This document shows, in pieces, positions 42,107 to 45,758 of a stretch of 45,758 nt of DNA. The position numbers and the translations under genes are program-made. Origin of the DNA: Nocardia gamkensis NBRC 108242. GTDB lineage: Bacteria > Actinomycetota > Actinomycetes > Mycobacteriales > Mycobacteriaceae. The notes beneath the pieces are model-generated. The model was given only the letters and a program-made list of their open reading frames with translations. It made no database searches and was not told the DNA's origin. The first letter of the stretch is position 1, and each line of letters starts with the position of its first letter. The stretch is taken from contig NZ_BDBM01000061.1 of assembly GCF_001612985.1 (NCBI RefSeq), positions 1 through 45,758 on the forward strand. The letters are read 5' to 3'.

Positions 42107-42635
42107 ACCGGAATCCTTTGCACGTGAATCCAAACGGTGACCTCACCGTAGCAACGACATCGCCTGGTCGGTAATCATCGAACGCGAAGACCTTTCGATC
42201 AGCGAGGTGCCATGCTGTACGCATCTGACCGGTAGCCTCACCGCAGTGAATGGCACGCACCTGGAGTTCTCCGAATTGTCGCGTGGGCGTCGCCGCCCCT
42301 GCGAATCTCTTGGTGGGCGACAGCCGCGATGGTGGTTAGTTCGCTGATCGCGAGCACGGTGAGAGCGGCGTGGTCGAGTAATTGCCGGAATTGTCCAGTG
42401 CGGCCATGACCTCAAGCGACGGACCTGATGCTGGGTCCAGGGCGCACATGCTGTCAACGGACATTGGGACTTCAAAGTGGACGGACTCGGGTGGTCCGGC
42501 TGGGCGGCCAGCAGTTCTCCGGGCCGATGGACATCGCTTCTCCGGATGAGTTGTCAGGCCAATGGCATCACCCCCTTGCCGGAGTGCTCACTATAGTTGG
42601 ATGCGATCGGCGAGCAGGGCCAGAGGGGAGTCGCG
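42107..42635. other. About 530 bp without a gene, with operator-like palindrome
   Basis: No convincing ORF on either strand. A perfect palindrome, ACGGTGA-CC-TCACCGT, lies at 42134-42149, 28 bp before the uridine-kinase-like start, so it may be a repressor site. A half-related CGGTAGCCTCACCG is at 42230-42243. The rest shows no clear terminator. The promoter of the ESX-type genes should be near the right end. Confidence 0.45.
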
Positions 42636-42950
42636 GTGGCTGGTGAACTTCAGGTTCGGGTCGACCAGCTTCGCGAGGAGTCGCGGTTCATCGCCGACAA
42701 AGCGCAGACGATCCGAGAGCGGCTCGCCCAACTAGATGAAACGATCGGCAGAGAGCTGTTGGCCGACGGTTGGCAGGGCCGGGCGGCTTCGGCATATGAC
42801 GAGTCCTGGGTGGAGTGGAAGCGCGGAGCGGATCAGATCGTTGCGGCGTTGGAGACCTCGGCAATGAACCTCGCCGACGCGGCCAACCGCTACGAGCTTC
42901 GCGATGGCGCCAATGCCGACGGTCTCACCGGGCTTGGAAATCAGGTGTAG
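42636..42950 (+). CDS. WXG100-family ESX secretion protein
   Basis: 104 aa from the GTG at 42636, with AGAGGGGAG upstream. Helix-turn-helix form with LADGWQGRAASAYDESWVEW (WxG turn) in the middle, typical of ESX/type VII secreted proteins. No signal peptide. It is followed after 2 bp by a second WXG100-like gene; such pairs often dimerise and accompany toxins. Membership in the family is well supported. The secretion route is inferred. Confidence 0.88.
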   Translation: MAGELQVRVDQLREESRFIADKAQTIRERLAQLDETIGRELLADGWQGRAASAYDESWVEWKRGADQIVAALETSAMNLADAANRYELRDGANADGLTGLGNQV

Positions 42951-42952
42951 CC

Positions 42953-43255
42953 GTGGCTGACGACGACTACAACTACCGTGTGAATCTGGCGCAGCTCGAT
43001 GACGCGATCGCGACCATGGCGAAGTTCGGCGCCGAGGTCGAAGGTTGGCTGCGTGAGGTGGATCAGCACGTCGCCGATCTGCATTTGTCGTGGTCGAGCC
43101 AAGCCGCGGAGGCGCAGCGTGTCGCACACGACCGGTGGATGGTCGGTGTCGGTGAGATGCGGGACAACCTCGATGAGCTACGTGAGGTGGCACGTCGGGC
43201 ACACATAAATTACCTGGGAGCTGCCGAGACCAACTACCGGATGTGGCCGCAGTGA
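42953..43255 (+). CDS. WXG100-like ESX partner protein
   Basis: 100 aa. Starts VADDDYNYRVNLAQLDDAIA from a GTG two bases after the previous stop. The turn LHLSWSSQAAEAQRVAHDRW has W-S-S in place of WxG. It probably dimerises with its neighbour. The stop overlaps the toxin start by GTGA. Confidence 0.82.
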   Translation: MADDDYNYRVNLAQLDDAIATMAKFGAEVEGWLREVDQHVADLHLSWSSQAAEAQRVAHDRWMVGVGEMRDNLDELREVARRAHINYLGAAETNYRMWPQ

Positions 43256-44763
43256 CGGCTCCGACCGTACCGGTCATCGTCCACCGCGCTGGTGAATACT
43301 CCTCCGCGGGTGAGGTGTTCGGCCAGATGTCGGCTGACACAGTGACAACCCACGCGGCGCTGATCACCGTGTTGAGCACGTATGCGGGGATGGCTGGTAG
43401 CGACAGTGTCGGTGGTCAATGGGCCAGTGCCTACGATGAGGCCGCCCAGCTGGCGATCTCATCGTCATCGAAACTGGCGACCGCGTGTGGTCAAACCAGA
43501 GACTTGATCGCTGTCGGAGCACATAACCATCAGCTCGCGGAGACCGGTTCCGATCCGCGTAACCCTTCCTCGCCTGCACCCCCGCAGCTGTCGATCGCGC
43601 CCTGTCTGGCCGAAGACGCGCCGTCGGCGGCTGGCGACGGGATCCCCGAGCCATTCGGGTGGTCAATCCTCAAGAACCTTGTCGGTTTCGGCTGGCCCAA
43701 CGGTCACCAAGACCAACTCGACGCCGCCAAAACCGCATGGCACACCGCATCGGCCGACTACCGCACCGTGGCTGCTCAGGTGCCCCGAGCAGTCGAACTG
43801 CTGACAAACCAGCAGTCGCCGGAGATCGGGATCGCGGTCGGCACCTGCCAGGAACGTCAGAATGATCTCAACGCATTGGCTGATGCGTGCCAAACGCTCG
43901 GGGACTCCTGCGGCGAGTACGCCCACCACCTCGACGAGGCCCACCACAAGATCCTCGAGGAGGTCAAAGACTTCCTGATCGAAACCGCGGCCGCTGAGAC
44001 CGTCTTCGCCGTGTTGGCGCCGTTCACCGTTACAGTTTCGGAATGGGTGGGCAACACCGCGCTTGCTGGTCGTATCGCGGTGCGAGCTCGTCGCATCGCC
44101 ACCATCATCGGCGAACTCGGCACCAGGGTTACCGAGCTAGTGACGCGCGCCATCAGGCCGCTCACTGCGGCACTGAAACCGCTACTGGACAAGGTCGGCA
44201 AATGGGTCGACGTCGCCAAGGCGAAGCTGTGGACACGCGAAGCCCGTGGGGCAACCCCTGGAAGGGGAACCGCCGATGAATGGCTCAGCGGCGGGCGGCG
44301 CCGACCGGCGAACATGCTCGATGACCCCGCACAAACGAAGTGGGCCCAAGATGCCTACGACAACTTCACCCAAGACCCGCGCGACATCTCCGCGATCAGC
44401 CGCAACACCGACGATCTCGCTCGCGCCAACGGCGCAACGGGATTCTCCGAGGCCGAGATCGCTGCGATCAAGAAGCATCTGTTCGACACCGAACACCCGA
44501 TTCTAGACTACGAGACCGGCCAAGTCGTGGTCCGGAAGTTCGATCCCGATCCTGAAATCGCCGACGCGTGGATCCGGCTGCGCTCCGGGAACGCCTTGCC
44601 TGAGGACCACGTCTTGCTCGAGCACGAGCTCGCCGAGTTGAATTACCTACGAGCGAACCCGGGAGCCACGTATCAGGATGCTCACCGGGTGGCGAACGAG
44701 TCGTTCAATTGGCAGACCCAGGTTCCGTTGAACAAGCGCGAAGACTTCGAAAGTGGATGGTGA
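43252..44763 (+). CDS. Polymorphic toxin candidate with WXG-like N-terminus
   Basis: About 503 aa from the GTG at 43252 (GTGA overlap; a GTG at 43243 is also possible). The N-terminal 100 residues are ESX-like with SVGGQWASAYDEAAQLAI. A second helical region follows, then a probable hydrophobic segment, AETVFAVLAPFTVTV. The C-terminal 100 residues look like the toxin, with LLEHELAELNYLRANPGA (HELAE) and ESFNWQTQVPLNKREDF; I do not recognise its class. Coupled to a small downstream gene, the usual immunity position. Confidence 0.75.
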   Translation: MTAPTVPVIVHRAGEYSSAGEVFGQMSADTVTTHAALITVLSTYAGMAGSDSVGGQWASAYDEAAQLAISSSSKLATACGQTRDLIAVGAHNHQLAETGSDPRNPSSPAPPQLSIAPCLAEDAPSAAGDGIPEPFGWSILKNLVGFGWPNGHQDQLDAAKTAWHTASADYRTVAAQVPRAVELLTNQQSPEIGIAVGTCQERQNDLNALADACQTLGDSCGEYAHHLDEAHHKILEEVKDFLIETAAAETVFAVLAPFTVTVSEWVGNTALAGRIAVRARRIATIIGELGTRVTELVTRAIRPLTAALKPLLDKVGKWVDVAKAKLWTREARGATPGRGTADEWLSGGRRRPANMLDDPAQTKWAQDAYDNFTQDPRDISAISRNTDDLARANGATGFSEAEIAAIKKHLFDTEHPILDYETGQVVVRKFDPDPEIADAWIRLRSGNALPEDHVLLEHELAELNYLRANPGATYQDAHRVANESFNWQTQVPLNKREDFESGW

Positions 44764-44999
44764 GCATGGCAGCAATCGTGTACTTCGCCAAAGAGTCCGA
44801 GAGCCCGGAAATCGTCGTCTACGAGTTCGGTGACGACCCGGGGACCTTGACAAGGAAACTGGCCATGGACAAGGCTTCTCGGACAGCCCAGCCGGTCGAC
44901 GGCGACGTCGACTACACCTTCCTCAAGGCGTCCAGGAAGATCAACTCTGTGTACAGCGAGTCCAACGCATGGCCGGAACGCGGTATGAGTGTGAGCTGA
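44757..44999 (+). CDS. Putative immunity protein for the upstream toxin
   Basis: About 80 aa (MVSMAAIVYFAKESESPEI). The ATG at 44757 overlaps the toxin stop; GTG at 44760 or ATG at 44766 would also fit. Small, with acidic stretches and no membrane segment. Position and size are those of an immunity protein. No homologue recognised. Confidence 0.6.
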   Translation: MVSMAAIVYFAKESESPEIVVYEFGDDPGTLTRKLAMDKASRTAQPVDGDVDYTFLKASRKINSVYSESNAWPERGMSVS

Positions 45000-45019
45000 C
45001 CTGACCCGCGTGTGAGGAT

Positions 45020-45042
45020 GCCGCCCCAGGCGGCGAGCTTTT
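45020..45042 (+). terminator. Short hairpin, possible terminator
   Basis: GCCGCC (45020-45025) pairs with GGCGGC (45029-45034) around a CCA loop, followed by GAGCTTTT. It lies after the immunity gene and before the YbaB-like gene. Moderate strength. Confidence 0.4.
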
Positions 45043-45094
45043 ACACGCCGTGGCGACAGTCGCAGCACACCCTCACTTGGGAGGTGGACTGCTC

Positions 45095-45526
45095 ATGACC
45101 AACATGGAGCAATGGGAGCAGCAGCTTCAACAACAGCTCACCGAGATCCGCCGCCACGGCGAGCGATTGACCGAGAAAGCAGCCGAACTCCGCGGGCACG
45201 GCGAAGTCCGCGGACTCCTCATCGAAGTCGATGCCAGCGGTGAGATCACCAGCTTGCAAATCGCGCCGGCCGCGATGAAATGGACCAGCAGCCAGCTCGC
45301 GAGCGCTGTGCGTGATTGCCACAGCAAAGCCCGCGCCGACATCAAGTCCAAGATCGAACGACTTCTGCAAAAAGCCGACCCGCGTCTTCTCGACCAGGCG
45401 AAGCTACTCCTGGCTCCGGAGACGAGGACTAGCGAACAGCGCCGACCGCTGGACGAAGCGGCTGCGCAGGAAGCCGACGACGCCTTCTTCGAACGCCGCA
45501 ACCTCTACGGAGGCTGGACCAGCTGA
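45095..45526 (+). CDS. YbaB/EbfC-like DNA-binding protein
   Basis: 143 aa from the ATG at 45095, with GGGAGG 9 nt upstream. The first 50 residues are a helix (MEQWEQQLQQQLTEIRRHGE), followed by a beta region EVRGLLIEVDASGEITSL and a second helix, the order of nucleoid-associated YbaB. Such proteins often lie near ESX-type toxin genes in mycolic-acid actinomycetes. Its role here is unknown. Confidence 0.8.
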   Translation: MTNMEQWEQQLQQQLTEIRRHGERLTEKAAELRGHGEVRGLLIEVDASGEITSLQIAPAAMKWTSSQLASAVRDCHSKARADIKSKIERLLQKADPRLLDQAKLLLAPETRTSEQRRPLDEAAAQEADDAFFERRNLYGGWTS

Positions 45527-45758
45527 AAGCCAGACGCTGCGCTATCGACATGCCCCCGACCGATACCCGTCGGCGGCCGCGGCCGGGACGCAAGCCGTTG
45601 GAAGGTCAGCCCAGCCGGACGACAGGTGCTTGCCGAGCGACCCTGACCGCAGCCTCGAAGATCATGGCTGCAGACCACGAACTCCGGCCCCTATTCAACA
45701 AGTTGGCACCTTGTCGGCGCTCATGTTATTCCCGGGGGCCCGGCTCACGTAATGGGGC
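45527..45758. other. Right edge, no gene seen
   Basis: About 230 bp with no convincing ORF, ribosome binding site or hairpin. Open frames running through it start in the YbaB-like gene in other phases. Confidence 0.35.

Overview
The window comes from a high-GC actinomycete. Tandem WXG100 proteins beside a polymorphic toxin and a YbaB-like protein, an XRE/DUF5753 regulator paired with a DUF397 protein, and a DUF574-type methyltransferase beside DUF4254 proteins all point to a Nocardia-like mycolic-acid actinomycete. The genus is an inference from gene content. No housekeeping gene, rRNA or tRNA was recognised, so the whole window reads as accessory DNA.

Positions 98-25,842 form a defence island. 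It opens with a type I restriction-modification operon (hsdM-hsdM-hsdS-hsdR) that carries two different M subunits. Next is a divergent six-gene locus. A four-gene minus-strand operon (unknown 277 aa, RecB/Cas4-like nuclease with a C-terminal cysteine cluster, unknown 508 aa, compact SF1 helicase) faces a plus-strand sbcD-sbcC (Mre11-Rad50-like) pair across a 135-bp shared promoter region. I know of no named defence system with this composition, and it is my first candidate for an undescribed one. A frameshifted, truncated N-6 DNA methylase remnant follows. Then comes a type I-C CRISPR-Cas locus (cas3-cas5-cas8c-cas7) without cas4, cas1 or cas2. It is flanked by two arrays that point outward and have related leaders.

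Positions 25,978-31,751 hold a tightly overlapping minus-strand operon (three small unknown proteins, two DUF4254 paralogues, a nucleoside-hydrolase-like protein, a DUF574-type SAM methyltransferase and a small unknown protein). It is divergent from an XRE/DUF5753 plus DUF397 pair.

Positions 31,833-42,106 look like a peptide natural-product (RiPP-type) locus, my second candidate system. On the minus strand are a NUDIX hydrolase, a radical SAM/SPASM protein with a long C-terminal extension, a Cys-rich unknown, a 2-oxoglutarate/Fe(II) oxygenase, a P-loop nucleotide-kinase-like protein, a protein kinase, a 44-aa ORF with a good ribosome binding site (putative precursor), an HExxH protein resembling peptide beta-hydroxylases, and a broken NUDIX gene. 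Nearly all are joined by ATGA/GTGA overlaps. A regulator-like protein and a PfkB-type kinase lie divergently, and a uridine-kinase-like gene converges on the kinase.

Positions 42,636-45,526 carry a compact ESX-type toxin module: two WXG100 proteins, a roughly 500-aa polymorphic toxin candidate, a small putative immunity protein and a YbaB-like protein.
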